DNA of 64,000 bases from Sinorhizobium chiapasense (lineage in GTDB: Bacteria > Pseudomonadota > Alphaproteobacteria > Rhizobiales > Rhizobiaceae), in the NCBI RefSeq assembly GCF_036488675.1, contig NZ_CP133151.1, positions 378,577 to 442,576 on the forward strand, given 5' to 3'. The notes beneath the pieces were generated by a model. It was given only the letters and a program-made list of their open reading frames with translations. It was not told where the DNA came from and made no database searches. This document shows, one piece after another, positions 39,129 through 48,698 of the stretch; the stretch's first letter is position 1, and each line of letters starts with the position of its first letter. A program made the position numbers and the translations under genes.

Positions 39129-39788
39129 TCAGTGATCTTGAGGAAGCGAGCGGAATACAAGGCCGCGGCTTTGCAAGGCTGGAATTATGCTGGATAACGC
39201 CACGATGGTCTGGTAGCGCAGACCGCGGTCAGTGCCGGGTTGCAACTCGCTGGGAGGGCATCCGTCGTGCAGGAGCACAATTGCGCCCGGCCGGACGGAG
39301 TCGAGCACTTCATCAACAATGGCGTCGATCCCGGGACGGGACCAGTCTCGCGGATCTACCGACCAGTGGACCGCGTTCAGTCCAGCGTCCGCTGACGCCG
39401 TGAGCACTTCTTCGGTCCAGCTCCCATACGGAGCGCGGATGTGCCGCACCGAGGCTCGCGGGGACGCCATCGTGATGGCTCTGTTCGCCTCGAGTATTTC
39501 ACGCTGTATTTCGCCGGGTCCGCATTTGGACAGGTCCGGATGAGTCATTGTGTGGTTAGCGACTTCATGCCCTTCGGCAATCATTCGTTGGATCAGGTTG
39601 GGCTGGTCGGCCGCGTACTGGCCGATGACGAAGAATGTCGCCGGCACCCGGTGCTCAGCCAGCACATCGAGGATTTCCGGTGTGCAATATGGATGAGGCC
39701 CGTCATCGAACGTCAAATAAACGCTGTGCTGACCGGTACCGTCGGTGCACACACTGTGCACTTCGGAAAAGCAATTAACGCGCGTCAT
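39129..39788 (-). CDS. nodB: NodB, chitooligosaccharide deacetylase
   Basis: NodB removes the acetyl group from the non-reducing GlcNAc before N-acylation. It has 219 residues with a polysaccharide-deacetylase fold. Metal-binding motifs are TFDDGPHP and NHTMTHPDL (H-x-x-x-H), and RAPYGSW and LLHDG complete the active site. Its ATG overlaps the nodA stop by four bases. A short fossil of this gene is fused to the nodA fossil at about 43241-43313. Confidence 0.96.
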   Translation of the reverse strand: MTRVNCFSEVHSVCTDGTGQHSVYLTFDDGPHPYCTPEILDVLAEHRVPATFFVIGQYAADQPNLIQRMIAEGHEVANHTMTHPDLSKCGPGEIQREILEANRAITMASPRASVRHIRAPYGSWTEEVLTASADAGLNAVHWSVDPRDWSRPGIDAIVDEVLDSVRPGAIVLLHDGCPPSELQPGTDRGLRYQTIVALSSIIPALQSRGLVFRSLPQDH

Positions 39789-40375
39789 AGCTCTGGTCCG
39801 TTGCGATCAATTGTCGTACCGGCGGGCCAGTCTGACATCGACCGTCCGACTGGCAGAACGATGACAAGTGCATCTTCGGTGCGCGTGGGCGGCTTGTCGA
39901 GGCGCGCCTCTGGTAGCGTGAAGCGCACGTGAATCCCCGACAAAACGGTCACGAGACCGTATCGGGCGAACCGCTCTATATGCTTGCGCAGCGCGTGCCT
40001 AACGGTGCCGAAAGCGAATGGAACGCCAAGCTCCTGCAGTACTGGAAGCATGGCATGGATCGAATGGGAGATTCCGAGTCCCTCAAGGTCCGGACGGACC
40101 CCGTACAACCCTAGTTCAGCCACTAATTGATCGACCTCGCCTACCTTGATGAAACGGCGCAACAAGCCCATATGGGCAGCGATACCATGGGAATCGTAGG
40201 CGATTGCGCGGAGCTCGGGCCTGGCTCCGGCCCAACTTCGGCTACCCTCGAATGGTTTTGCGTTGAACGCCCCAGTAGGCCCATAGGCCTTCCGAAAGAA
40301 CTCGGTGAGTTCGATATGGTCGGACAGTTGCAACTCATTTTCCCAAAATAGACTCCACCGCACCTCGCAGCGCAT
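39785..40375 (-). CDS. nodA: NodA, Nod-factor N-acyltransferase (operon copy)
   Basis: NodA attaches the fatty acyl chain to the deacetylated chitooligosaccharide. The 196-residue protein starts [17 protein letters not shown] at ATG 40375 with AAGGAGGGC upstream. The frame is open for 25 more codons, but these are not conserved. Features include [19 protein letters not shown] and [13 protein letters not shown]. It heads the nodABCSUIJ operon behind a nod box. A second intact copy lies at 50377 and a broken one near 43.5 kb. Confidence 0.96.
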   Translation of the reverse strand: MRCEVRWSLFWENELQLSDHIELTEFFRKAYGPTGAFNAKPFEGSRSWAGARPELRAIAYDSHGIAAHMGLLRRFIKVGEVDQLVAELGLYGVRPDLEGLGISHSIHAMLPVLQELGVPFAFGTVRHALRKHIERFARYGLVTVLSGIHVRFTLPEARLDKPPTRTEDALVIVLPVGRSMSDWPAGTTIDRNGPEL

Positions 40376-40636
40376 GCAAAGCCCTCCTTGTTGTTTGCTG
40401 TTTGCTAGAGGCGCCCGATCACGCGATCGAAGCTGTGGGCGAATGGTCAATGTCAGAGGCTGCAGTCAGCGGTCCGATGACATGTAATTGGAACGTTCGA
40501 AGCCTTGGTGGCACTCCGTTCCAGAGCTGATGGGCTCTCTAACCACTCCCGGTCCCTTCCTGCGCCACTCGCAAATGTGCCGTCAATGACCTTGATTTCC
40601 GTCAAGTGATGGTCTTCTAATGCAGTAGGCCGATAA

Positions 40637-40683
40637 ATTCGTAAAATCGATTGTTTGGATAGCACACATCCACGTTATGGATG
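40637..40683 (-). promoter_or_regulatory. Nod box of the nodABCSUIJ operon
   Basis: On the minus strand the 47 bases run from CATCCATAACGTGGATG to ATCCAAACAATCGATTTTAC, an almost canonical nod box. It lies 261 bases upstream of nodA and is where NodD would activate the whole operon. Confidence 0.95.
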
Positions 40684-40684
40684 A

Positions 40685-40890
40685 GTGAAGGGTCTTGATC
40701 TGAATCTTCTGGTCGCGCTGGACGCTCTGACGGGCAAGCTTGACCTCACCGCGGCGGCGCGCAGCATCAACCGGCGATCAGCGCGGGCGTCGCGGTTATG
40801 CACCTATTTTCAATATGTTGACGATGCGTGCCGTCCCCAGATCGAATACCAAAGATCCTACACCGCCGCGTATAGGATCGCGCTACCAGC
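40685..40890 (+). pseudogene. nodD: Decayed nodD beside the nodA nod box
   Basis: The plus strand reads [13 protein letters not shown] and then LTAAARSIN, the typical NodD N-terminus, but it lacks the MRF beginning. It then shows frame-breaking deletions where the DNA-recognition helix should be (RRSARASRL in place of [13 protein letters not shown]). Similarity fades after about 40830. It stands divergent to nodA, the ancestral nodD position, as with the intact copy at 44014. Confidence 0.8.
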
Positions 40891-40992
40891 CGTCGTGGAT
40901 ATGGTAACGTTGTTCCTCTCAAGACGCCGCTCAATCCGGCGTCCAATGTTTCGAAAGATGACAATTTGCAGAACCCCAAGAATGCCTGTGCG

Positions 40993-41039
40993 CATCCAAC
41001 ATGTGGATGTGTGGCATCCAAACAATCGATTTTACCGAT
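40993..41039 (+). promoter_or_regulatory. Nod box of nodF-nodE
   Basis: The site runs from CATCCAACATGTGGATG to ATCCAAACAATCGATTTTAC with GAT following, a canonical nod box on the plus strand. It lies about 345 bases upstream of nodF. The leader between them contains no recognisable gene. Confidence 0.95.
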
Positions 41040-41384
41040 GTTGCGGAAAGCTGCATGGATGAAAGCGTCAATTCTCGTGCAACAACATTTGCACCGTCAC
41101 GACTAATGTTAACTGCTGACACTTACGCCAGGACATGCAACCGCTAACACAAGACAACACAGTATTCAGTGAGGTGGGGCATCCCTTCATACGCCGGACC
41201 TCACGCGAGATTCTCTGTGGATTGCGTGCGTCCACCTGGCCTTGGCTGGCCACTAAAGCAAAATGAAGACTGATCAATAGTTGCTATTGAACAAGACAGA
41301 GTTGTCCGCAACGACGGCAGACATAGAGCTAGTCCGCTCAGCTTAGTTGCGGAGGAATTGAACGATTGAATTTGGGTGAGGGCA

Positions 41385-41636
41385 ATGGCCGATCAACTGG
41401 CAACCGAGATCATCGAAAAGATTAAAGCTCATGCGGAGACCGACAAGGAAGTTACTATTGACTCCGAGCTCGGAGCTCTTGAAATCCATTCGCTGGAACT
41501 TACCGAAATCGTGTTCGATCTCGAGGTCGCTTACGGCATCGAGATCGAGATGAACACTTCAGAGGCTTGGAGCACCCTCAAGAACGTCGGCGACCTCATC
41601 GAGGCGACACGCGCCTTGATTGCAGCTAAGGATTAG
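41385..41636 (+). CDS. nodF: NodF, acyl carrier protein for Nod-factor fatty acids
   Basis: NodF is a specialised acyl carrier protein that works with NodE to make unsaturated acyl chains. It has 83 residues from ATG 41385 (MADQLATEII). The conserved tail DLEVAYGIEIEMNT, AWSTLKNVGDLIEATR matches other NodF proteins. The phosphopantetheine serine is in EIHSLEL, where the common motif is DSL; the preceding residue is His here. GAGGGC precedes the ATG. nodE follows after nine bases. Confidence 0.92.
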   Translation: MADQLATEIIEKIKAHAETDKEVTIDSELGALEIHSLELTEIVFDLEVAYGIEIEMNTSEAWSTLKNVGDLIEATRALIAAKD

Positions 41637-41645
41637 CATTTCGTC

Positions 41646-42857
41646 ATGGCCCGTTCCCGGATCGTTATAACCGGCCTCGGCGGCATCTGCGGCATGGGCG
41701 TCGGCGCGCCCTCCATCTGGGAGGCGATGCGCGCAGGCCGATCGGCGATCGGCGAGATCACCACGACACCCTTCCATGAGTCGAGAATCCGCACAGGCGC
41801 AGAGGTCAAGCAGTTGCCCGATGTCGAGTTCGACCGCAAGCGCCTGACGACGATGGACCGCTACAGTCTGCTGGCTGTTCTTGCTGCCGGCGAGGCACTG
41901 CGGCAATCCGGGCTCATCGTGGACAAAACCAACACCGATCGCATCGGCGCGGTTGTCGGCACTGCCATCTTCGGTGCGGAGACGCTGGAAGAGAACTATC
42001 GCGGGCTGTTCGTCGACGGGAAATCACGCACCAATGTCTTCGCGGTGCCTCGCGCCATGCCAGGCGCGCCGGCCAGCCAAGTCAGCATGGTCTATGGTCT
42101 GCGCGGGCCGGTATTCGGTGTCACCTCGGCCTGCTCGTCGTCAAACCACGCTTTCATATCAGCGATCGACCAACTAAGGCTCGGCAGGGCTGACGTCATG
42201 CTGGCTGGCGGCACCGATGCACCGCTCGCCTGGGGCGTGTTGAAGGCTTGGGAAGCGCTGCGCGCTGTCGCCCGCGATACCTGCCGACCGTTCTCGGCCG
42301 ACCGTAACGGCCTGGTACTCGGCGAAGGTGCGGGCGTGGCTGTCCTCGAGACCTATGAGCACGCCGTGGCGCGCGGCGCTCCGATCCTCGCCGAGCTTGC
42401 CGGCACTGGGATGTCCGCAGACGCGTCCGATGTCGTCGCTCCAACCGTCGAAGGCCCGGTCGCCGCAATGAAGGCCTGCCTTGCCGATGCCGGGCTCCTT
42501 CCTGAGGACATTGACTATGTCAACGCGCACGGCACAGGCACCAAATATAACGACCGGCTCGAGACACAGGCAATCCGCCGCGTCTTTGGCAAGCACGCCG
42601 ATGCCCTGTCGGTGTCCTCGACCAAGTCGATGCATGCCCACTGCATGGGGGCGTCCGGCGCCCTCGAGCTGATTGCCTGTGTGATGGCGCTCCGCGACGG
42701 GATCATTCCGCCGACTGCGAATTATCGAGAGAAGGATCCAGACTGCGATCTCGACGTGACGCCCAACATCCCCCGGCAGCGCAAGGTGCGGGCAGCGATC
42801 AGCAATGCCTTCGCCTTCGGCGGCACCAACGCCGTGGTGGCGATTACGGCAGCCTGA
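41646..42857 (+). CDS. nodE: NodE, beta-ketoacyl synthase
   Basis: NodE is a KAS II-like condensing enzyme that, with NodF, sets the length and unsaturation of the Nod-factor acyl chain. The 403 residues show the Cys-His-His triad: TSACSSSNH (Cys), [11 protein letters not shown] (His) and [15 protein letters not shown] (His). [10 protein letters not shown] closes the C-terminus. It is encoded nine bases after nodF behind the nod box at 40993. Confidence 0.95.
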   Translation: MARSRIVITGLGGICGMGVGAPSIWEAMRAGRSAIGEITTTPFHESRIRTGAEVKQLPDVEFDRKRLTTMDRYSLLAVLAAGEALRQSGLIVDKTNTDRIGAVVGTAIFGAETLEENYRGLFVDGKSRTNVFAVPRAMPGAPASQVSMVYGLRGPVFGVTSACSSSNHAFISAIDQLRLGRADVMLAGGTDAPLAWGVLKAWEALRAVARDTCRPFSADRNGLVLGEGAGVAVLETYEHAVARGAPILAELAGTGMSADASDVVAPTVEGPVAAMKACLADAGLLPEDIDYVNAHGTGTKYNDRLETQAIRRVFGKHADALSVSSTKSMHAHCMGASGALELIACVMALRDGIIPPTANYREKDPDCDLDVTPNIPRQRKVRAAISNAFAFGGTNAVVAITAA

Positions 42858-42929
42858 CGGCTCCGGCGAAATCGGCGAACTGAAGCCAGAGAACATTCTG
42901 TCGCAAAATGCGAGTGCACCCCGAGAGAG

Positions 42930-43082
42930 TTAATTTCTGAGCTCACGCAGGCCCCGGCCCGACAGGAAGAAAGGCACAGCGATCGTCGCGAGCGCAATCA
43001 TGACATAGGCGCCACGCAACCGACGCTCCGCGTCCCCGATAACAGAATTCCCAATAGCCGAAGCGTGATTGCTCGAGCTGCG
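42930..43082 (-). pseudogene. C-terminal fragment of a membrane transporter
   Basis: The minus strand encodes an open tail including AIGNSVIGDAERRLRGAY, then a hydrophobic stretch (VMIALATIAVPFFLSG) and RGLRELRN before a TAA. This looks like the last membrane helix of an MFS-type permease. No upstream part is found beyond about 43082, so only the 3' end remains after rearrangement. Confidence 0.45.
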
Positions 43083-43240
43083 TATCAGGCGGCCTGATCA
43101 ACGCCAAGAAAACCGAAAGGCACGAAAATCTGTTTGAAAGTCGCGGGTATAGACGACTTAATGAATTTCACGCTTTAACTGATCAGAGCTCGGCCAAATG
43201 GGTATCAGCGGTAAGCCCACAACAAGCATGCGAAATTCAT

Positions 43241-43740
43241 GCCTCCATCCATTCGCTGGATTCGGCTGGTCGGCCGCATACTCGGCGATTATGAAGAATG
43301 TCTCCCGCAGCCTATGACAAGTGCATCTTCGGTGCGCGTGGGCGGTTTGTCGAGACGCGCGTCTGGCAGCGTGGACCCTACGCGAAGCCGCGACAAAACC
43401 GTCACTGGACTATGTCGGCCGAACCTCTCAAGATGCCGCTGCAGCGCGTGCCTGACCGTGCCGAAAGCGAACGGAACGTCAAGCTCCTGCAGTGTTGGAA
43501 GCATGACCCCGATTGAGTGATTGATTCCGGGTCTTTCGAGATCCGGACGCTCCCCATACAAGCCGAGTTCAGCCACCAACAGGTCAACCGCGCCAACCTT
43601 GTTGAAACGGCGCAACAGGCGCAAATGAGCCGCTACACCGCCCGAGTCATAGGCGTTTGCGCGAAGCTCAGGCCTCGCTCCGCCCAACTTCGACTACTTT
43701 CGAATGGTTTTGCGCTAAACTCCCCGGTCGGCCCATATGT
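43241..43740 (-). pseudogene. nodA: nodA-nodB fossil with frameshift and internal deletion
   Basis: On the minus strand, [18 protein letters not shown] is followed, after a frame change, by [15 protein letters not shown] and most of NodA through [13 protein letters not shown]. At about 43314 the sequence jumps into nodB ([13 protein letters not shown], compare [13 protein letters not shown] in the intact gene). About 210 bases covering the 3' end of nodA and the 5' end of nodB are missing compared with the intact operon. It still lies downstream of a good nod box (43958-44004). Confidence 0.88.
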
Positions 43741-43957
43741 CTTGAAGCAGGCTGCGCTATGGAGAGCCACGCTCGATTGGTACAAGTCGGACCCGGTCGC
43801 GAGCATTGCGACGCTAGCCAGTTGAGTTCGCATGGACCGTGTTCCAGAGCTGATGGCTATCGAACCACTTTCAGTGTCTTCCTGCGCCACTCGCAATTTG
43901 CCGTCGGTGCCCTTGATTTCTATCGATTGATATCCTTCTAATGCAGAAAGCCGATAA

Positions 43958-44004
43958 ATCGGCAAAATCGATTGTTTGGATGGCGCGCATTCACGCCATA
44001 GATA
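43958..44004 (-). promoter_or_regulatory. Nod box facing the nodAB fossil
   Basis: On the minus strand the site runs from TATCTATGGCGTGAATG to ATCCAAACAATCGATTTTGC with CGAT following. The core is intact. It drives only a fossil on the minus strand. It ends nine bases before the nodD start on the plus strand, where NodD binding may also autoregulate nodD. Confidence 0.9.
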
Positions 44005-44013
44005 GATGAAGAC

Positions 44014-44940
44014 ATGCGGTTCAAGGGCCTTGATCTAAATCTTCTTGTCGCGCTCGACGCTCTAATGGCCGAGCGGAACCTCACGGCAGCCGCACGCAGC
44101 ATCAACCTGAGCCAACCAGCGATGAGCGCGGCCGTCGCCCGATTGCGCACCTATTTCGACGATGAGCTCTTTACGATGAATGGCCGCGAACTGATCCCAA
44201 CACCGCGTGCGGAACAGCTCGCCCCCGCGGTGCGCGAGACCCTGCTGCGCGTTCAGCTTTCGATCATTTCCTGGGATCCGTTTAACCCGGCCCAATCGGA
44301 TCGTCGTTTCAGGATCATCCTTTCCGATTACGTCACACTCGTCTTTTTTGAAAGGATCGTGGAGCGTGCGGCGCGGGAAGCTCCCGCCGTCAGTTTCGAA
44401 TTTCTGCCTCTTGCCGACGACTATGCGGACCTTCTCCGGCGCGGCGACATCGATCTTCTGATTCTGCCGGAAATGTTCATGTCAAACGCTCATCCTCAAG
44501 CGAAACTGTTCGACGAGGTACACGTATGTGTCGGCTGCCACTCGAACGAGCAGCTGTCAGAGCCACTTACATTCGAGAGATACATGTCGATGGGGCACGT
44601 TGCCGTCAAGTTCGGGAATACCCGACAACCCACCATCGAAGGGTGGTATTTGCGCGAGCATGGTCTCAAGAGACGTGTCGAGGTTGTCGTACAGGGCTTC
44701 AGCATGATTCCGCCCATGCTGGTGGGGACCAACCGTATAGGGACCATGCCCTTGCGGCTGGCACAGCATTTCGCAAAAACAATGCCGCTGCGAATCGTCG
44801 AGCTCCCGCTGCCACTTCCCACGTTCACAGAGGCTGTCCAATGGCCTGCCCTTCACAATAGTGATCCGGCAAGCCTTTGGATGCGTGAGCTGTTAGTACA
44901 GGAGGCGTCCCGTATGGGTTTACCCCATGATTTTGCGTGA
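44014..44940 (+). CDS. nodD: NodD, LysR-type activator (copy 2 in window)
   Basis: The 308-residue protein begins [17 protein letters not shown] and has the LysR HTH ([17 protein letters not shown]) and a full co-inducer domain ending [10 protein letters not shown]. It is closely similar to the copies at 11349 and 49160, with changes spread through the ligand domain. It is divergent from a nod box immediately upstream, the classical nodD arrangement, so this is probably the least rearranged copy. Which flavonoid each copy senses cannot be told from sequence alone. Confidence 0.95.
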   Translation: MRFKGLDLNLLVALDALMAERNLTAAARSINLSQPAMSAAVARLRTYFDDELFTMNGRELIPTPRAEQLAPAVRETLLRVQLSIISWDPFNPAQSDRRFRIILSDYVTLVFFERIVERAAREAPAVSFEFLPLADDYADLLRRGDIDLLILPEMFMSNAHPQAKLFDEVHVCVGCHSNEQLSEPLTFERYMSMGHVAVKFGNTRQPTIEGWYLREHGLKRRVEVVVQGFSMIPPMLVGTNRIGTMPLRLAQHFAKTMPLRIVELPLPLPTFTEAVQWPALHNSDPASLWMRELLVQEASRMGLPHDFA

Positions 44941-44993
44941 CGCTATGCGGCATTCTCGAATAGCCGGAGCTTGGAAGTTGGCGGATTTCATCG

Positions 44994-46022
44994 CTAGCCG
45001 ACTGGATCCATAATTTCGGATCGAATGGTTGTCGCGGTGTAGAGCGAAGCCTCTAATGGCAGATTTCCAAATGCGAGTTGACACAGAAGATAGTTGGCGC
45101 CTGCCGCTTCGAGCTGACCAAGAAGAGCTTGTCGCACAGAAGTCGCCGTTCCCGCTACACACAATTCACTTTCAATCGCTGCATCGAAGGTCAAGGGCAG
45201 GTTTGGTGGTGTCGGGATTTCATTGAGATCGTAGAGGAACTTGAAGCTCGTGAGCCATCGTTCGTAAGCAGGCACCGCGAGCGAACGCGCTTCTTTCTCA
45301 GAGCGTCCAACGACGACCATGCGGAGCAAACCCAGAAACGGCGCATGATCGTCTGCGTCGATGTTGCGCTCTCGATGGGCTCGGTAGGCGTCAGTTATCT
45401 TGCGGACTGTCCAGGACGGCCCGACGCACGCAATATTTGCGCCATTCGCAGCCGCCCAGCTTGCGGACTCGGGTCGATTGGTAGCGATCCATGTCGGCGG
45501 ATGCGGACGCTGATGAGGCCTGAGCGTCAACGGAACGCTGTTCAGCTCAAAATACTGACCTTGATAGGATAGCGTTCCGCCTCTCATCGCATTCATAAGT
45601 ATTTTGCTGGCTTCCGCATAGCGTTCCGGTGCCGCGTCGGCACCAATTCCGAAGTAACCCAATTCGATCGGGAGGGAGCCGCGCCCGAGACCCAGCTCGA
45701 GCCTGCCGCCGCTCAATTGGTCCAACATGCAGATCTCTTCAAACGCGCGCAGCGGATGGCAAAGACTAAGCAGCATTACGAGCGGGCCGACACGAAGATT
45801 GTGCGTCCGCTGTGCAACGCTCGACAGGAACAGATTTGGCGCCGGGCTTCTCCCATGAGGGGTAAAATGGTGCTCTGCGAGATGATACGCATAGAAACCG
45901 AGGCGATCACACGTCTCAGCTAACGTCAGGCGATCCGCGTATTGTCGGGCGATATCGCTGCCATTTTCGTCCAGGTGATCGAAGATGCCGATGGCGAGTT
46001 TTGAAGAAGAGGCGTTTTTCAT
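44994..46022 (-). CDS. Luciferase-like flavin monooxygenase, y4wF-like
   Basis: This 342-residue protein belongs to the bacterial luciferase-like (alkanal monooxygenase) group: AEHHFTPHGRSPAPNLFLSSVAQRT, LELGLGRGSLPIELGYFG and a C-terminal TATSVRQALLGQLEAAGANYLLCQ. It lies 257 bases downstream of an aminotransferase gene on the same strand. The pair matches y4wE-y4wF of Rhizobium NGR234, which are needed for flavonoid-induced indole-3-acetic acid synthesis. That match rests on gene order and family only. Confidence 0.75.
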   Translation of the reverse strand: MKNASSSKLAIGIFDHLDENGSDIARQYADRLTLAETCDRLGFYAYHLAEHHFTPHGRSPAPNLFLSSVAQRTHNLRVGPLVMLLSLCHPLRAFEEICMLDQLSGGRLELGLGRGSLPIELGYFGIGADAAPERYAEASKILMNAMRGGTLSYQGQYFELNSVPLTLRPHQRPHPPTWIATNRPESASWAAANGANIACVGPSWTVRKITDAYRAHRERNIDADDHAPFLGLLRMVVVGRSEKEARSLAVPAYERWLTSFKFLYDLNEIPTPPNLPLTFDAAIESELCVAGTATSVRQALLGQLEAAGANYLLCQLAFGNLPLEASLYTATTIRSEIMDPVG

Positions 46023-46279
46023 TCAATTATCTCCAACTCTGGCGCAGAAGTTTCGGCCGCTACCCCGAGCGACCACTGGCATTGATGTCTTTCTGGTTCG
46101 AGAATGGTCTTGTTCCTCAAGTAGATATTGTCCCTCTAAGTGCGCCGGCGGCAGCGCGGTCTAGAAGCGGTCGCCGTCAACTCGTACCGCTTATACCGGC
46201 GGGAGTTTTCCTGAGCGGCTCCAGCGACAGGTGACGCCCGTTCTTCGTTGCACTTTACGAAGCGAGGATGTGGGCTTGC

Positions 46280-47407
46280 CTAAGTTTGAAGATCAGTGCG
46301 ACGCACACCGGAGTCGTTTCGAAGCCAGCCAGAAATGTCGCTGACGGCTGCGAGAAATGCATCCATTTGGGGTCTTGTACCGATGCTCACGCGGATGCAG
46401 TTTTCCAGACCATCTTCAGGGAAGGCGGCAACGAGTAACTTTCGCCTTTTCAGAGATGCTTGCCACCAAGTTCCGTCTTTTCCCGAAGGCACTTGGGCCA
46501 GCAAGAAATTGGCGTGGGAGGTTGTCACAGAGAAACCAAGTTGCGACAGGGCGACGCTTACTCTCTGTCTTTCACTTTTGATATGTCTGTGGTTCTCTTC
46601 ATAGGCGACACGATGGGAAAGGATGCTGATGCCAACCGCGTGGCCGATCACGTTCATGTTGAAGACGTTCTGAAGATTGCGCAGCCGTCCAATAATCTCG
46701 GGATGACCAAAACCGAAACCAACGCGAATGCCGGCGGCGGCATAGCTTTTCGAGAACGTTCTCAAGACCAGAAGGTTCGAATAGCGATCGACAAGGCGTA
46801 GCGCATTATCCGGTGCAAAGTCGACGTAGGCCTCATCCAGGACGATCAACCGGTTCGATTGTGCTACGAGGCCTTCGATATCGGCCACCGGAACAAACGT
46901 TCCGGTGGGGTTGTTCGGATTGGCTACTAGAATGAACTTCGCATCTTTGGCGGGGCCGAAAAGCAATTGCTCTGTCGGCAGCGAATAAGCTCCGCACAAC
47001 GGGACCTCAAGAAATTGTGCACCCTGCAACGTGGCGAGTTTGCGGTTAAACGAAAAACCTGGCGAAACCATCGCCACGGCGTCGCCCGGACTAAGGAAAG
47101 CCTTATAGATGAGCCCTAGCAGTTCAGACGATCCGTTGCCGGCAATCACCTGATCCCTGCAGAGGCCATAAGCATTGGCGGCTGCTTCCCTCAAGCTGAT
47201 GTTATCATCCTGCGGGTAGAGATACTGGCGTTCGAGCGCCGCAACGGCGCTTTGCATCACGGGTGGCGGCAGCGCAAATGGATTCTCATTCGTGTCGAGT
47301 TTGACACAACGAGCATCAGGCACCGGCCAAGTGGATGGCAGAGCATTTAGCTCACTCGCCTGCTGCGAAAGAGATGAAAGCACGCTCTGCAATTTTGCGT
47401 CAGGCAT
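46280..47407 (-). CDS. Histidinol-phosphate aminotransferase-like protein, y4wE-like
   Basis: This 375-residue class I/II PLP aminotransferase of the HisC group has NENPFALPP near the start, ANPNNPTG, VLDEAYVDF, and the PLP lysine in RTFSKSYAAAGIRVGFG. In NGR234 a HisC-like protein (y4wE) with monooxygenase y4wF functions in indole-3-acetic acid production rather than histidine synthesis, and the same order is seen here. No nod box is visible in the 247 bases upstream. Instead two GATAG/CTATC inverted repeats occur. Confidence 0.75.
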   Translation of the reverse strand: MPDAKLQSVLSSLSQQASELNALPSTWPVPDARCVKLDTNENPFALPPPVMQSAVAALERQYLYPQDDNISLREAAANAYGLCRDQVIAGNGSSELLGLIYKAFLSPGDAVAMVSPGFSFNRKLATLQGAQFLEVPLCGAYSLPTEQLLFGPAKDAKFILVANPNNPTGTFVPVADIEGLVAQSNRLIVLDEAYVDFAPDNALRLVDRYSNLLVLRTFSKSYAAAGIRVGFGFGHPEIIGRLRNLQNVFNMNVIGHAVGISILSHRVAYEENHRHIKSERQRVSVALSQLGFSVTTSHANFLLAQVPSGKDGTWWQASLKRRKLLVAAFPEDGLENCIRVSIGTRPQMDAFLAAVSDISGWLRNDSGVRRTDLQT

Positions 47408-47598
47408 ATATTTCTCCGTTTCAGTCTACCCGTGCGAAGCACCGCCGGTAGTTGAGTGTTAAGCGGAGGGAGTGACGCCTAACTTGGGCGTTCCTCTCTG
47501 AAGCGCGGCCGAATCTTCTCCGTCAGAGCGCCGCGTCGTAGAAGCACGCTCACGAGATCAGCCTGAAGGAGTATGGTCAACGAATTCTCTGAGACAAT

Positions 47599-47633
47599 GA
47601 TAGGATTCTATCTTTAATCTATCATGATGATAG
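47599..47633. promoter_or_regulatory. Paired GATAG/CTATC inverted repeats, possible LacI-type operator
   Basis: GATAG-N4-CTATC (47599-47612) is followed by CTATC-N5-GATAG (47619-47633). They lie between the stop codon of a LacI-family gene and the aminotransferase start, both read on the minus strand. A related CTATCTGATAA sits at 48703-48713, just upstream of the LacI-gene start codon. The repetition suggests binding sites of that regulator. Confidence 0.5.
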
Positions 47634-47654
47634 AATTCTCAGCGCTCGCGGATC

Positions 47655-48698
47655 TCAGTCGGGGTATGAAATATTCTCTGGCAAGTAGATATCGAACGGC
47701 AGGTCGATTTGCCCTGAAGGATCTGCAGTTCCGGTTTCGATTACCCGCGCCATCAACGTCGTCAGCTCGCGGCAAAGCCGCCCTAACGGCGTGGCGATCG
47801 CCATCGTGATGACGCCATCTACGAGCGCCGCCCGTGAGTCCGGCGTAATCTCATTGACGATCGCGACAAGATCTCGGCTTTCGCGCCTCTCGCGTAGAGC
47901 CGCGATGGCTCCCTCCATCGCGCCACCAGGTACATAAAATCCGACGAGCTCGGGTTCATGGTGAATGAGATCGAGAGTGGCCTCATAGGTGAGCTGCCGT
48001 GTCTCAGGGCTTACGAGCGTATCGAGCACCTCGAACGTCCGCGCGTTTTCACGGAAATACGAACGAAATCCGATTTCACGAAGCTCCTGCCCCTGGGAAC
48101 GGTCACTCGCAACGAAGACCGCCACTTTGCCCGGCCGTTTTGCGGCCTTGGCCACCATCCAGGCCGCCGTCCGCCCAACCTGCCGGTTGTTGAGCCCAAT
48201 ATAGCCCGCGCGTGCGCCCGCAGCGAAATCGGAAAGCAGAGAGAAGACCGGGATGCCTTTTACCTTCAAATCTTCGACTGCTTCCGTGATCGTCGGGTGG
48301 TCCGGAGCGACCATGGCAATCGCATCGCAGCGTGCGCCCAAATTTTTGAGTAGCACGACCAGGTCGCCGGGTGCATTCGACGTTACGAACTCGATGGACG
48401 GAATGCCATGAAAAGCTGGTGCGGCATTCACTGCCGCCTCGACTTCACGTGCAAAGGCGGCAAAGAAGGGGTGTGCGGGCTTCCTGAGAATAAAACCCAG
48501 CCGATAGTGAGGCAGATGGCGCGGCCTCGGCGGCTCCATGAGGCGAGCCGTAGGATAACCGAGCGCGCGGGCCGCGTCGTAGACGCGCCGCGCGGTCTCT
48601 TCCCGTACCGGATGGCGGGCGTTCAAAACCCGATCGACTGTCGCAACGCTGACTCTGGATTCGCGTGCGAGATCGTCAATTGTGGGACGCTTGGTCAT
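47655..48698 (-). CDS. LacI-family transcriptional regulator
   Basis: This 347-residue protein starts MTKRPTIDDLARESRVSVATVDRVLN, a clear LacI helix-turn-helix. It has a hinge and a periplasmic-binding-like sensor (FFAAFAREVEAAVN, then IGLNNRQVGRTAAWMVAKAA). The ATG at 48698 is chosen because all residues upstream of it are unlike the family. It precedes the aminotransferase-monooxygenase pair on the same strand by about 250 bases. Sugar or sugar-alcohol sensing is usual for this group, but the ligand is unknown. Confidence 0.88.
   Translation of the reverse strand: MTKRPTIDDLARESRVSVATVDRVLNARHPVREETARRVYDAARALGYPTARLMEPPRPRHLPHYRLGFILRKPAHPFFAAFAREVEAAVNAAPAFHGIPSIEFVTSNAPGDLVVLLKNLGARCDAIAMVAPDHPTITEAVEDLKVKGIPVFSLLSDFAAGARAGYIGLNNRQVGRTAAWMVAKAAKRPGKVAVFVASDRSQGQELREIGFRSYFRENARTFEVLDTLVSPETRQLTYEATLDLIHHEPELVGFYVPGGAMEGAIAALRERRESRDLVAIVNEITPDSRAALVDGVITMAIATPLGRLCRELTTLMARVIETGTADPSGQIDLPFDIYLPENISYPD

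Noticed and set aside
40685..41062. 125-codon ORF as a small regulator
   Set aside because: It is the decayed nodD. The recognition helix is lost and the later part is out of frame.
47408..47654. Nod box expected before the y4wE-like gene
   Set aside because: No AATCGATT-type core or ATC-N9-GAT pattern with nod-box spacing could be found. Only GATAG/CTATC palindromes occur.
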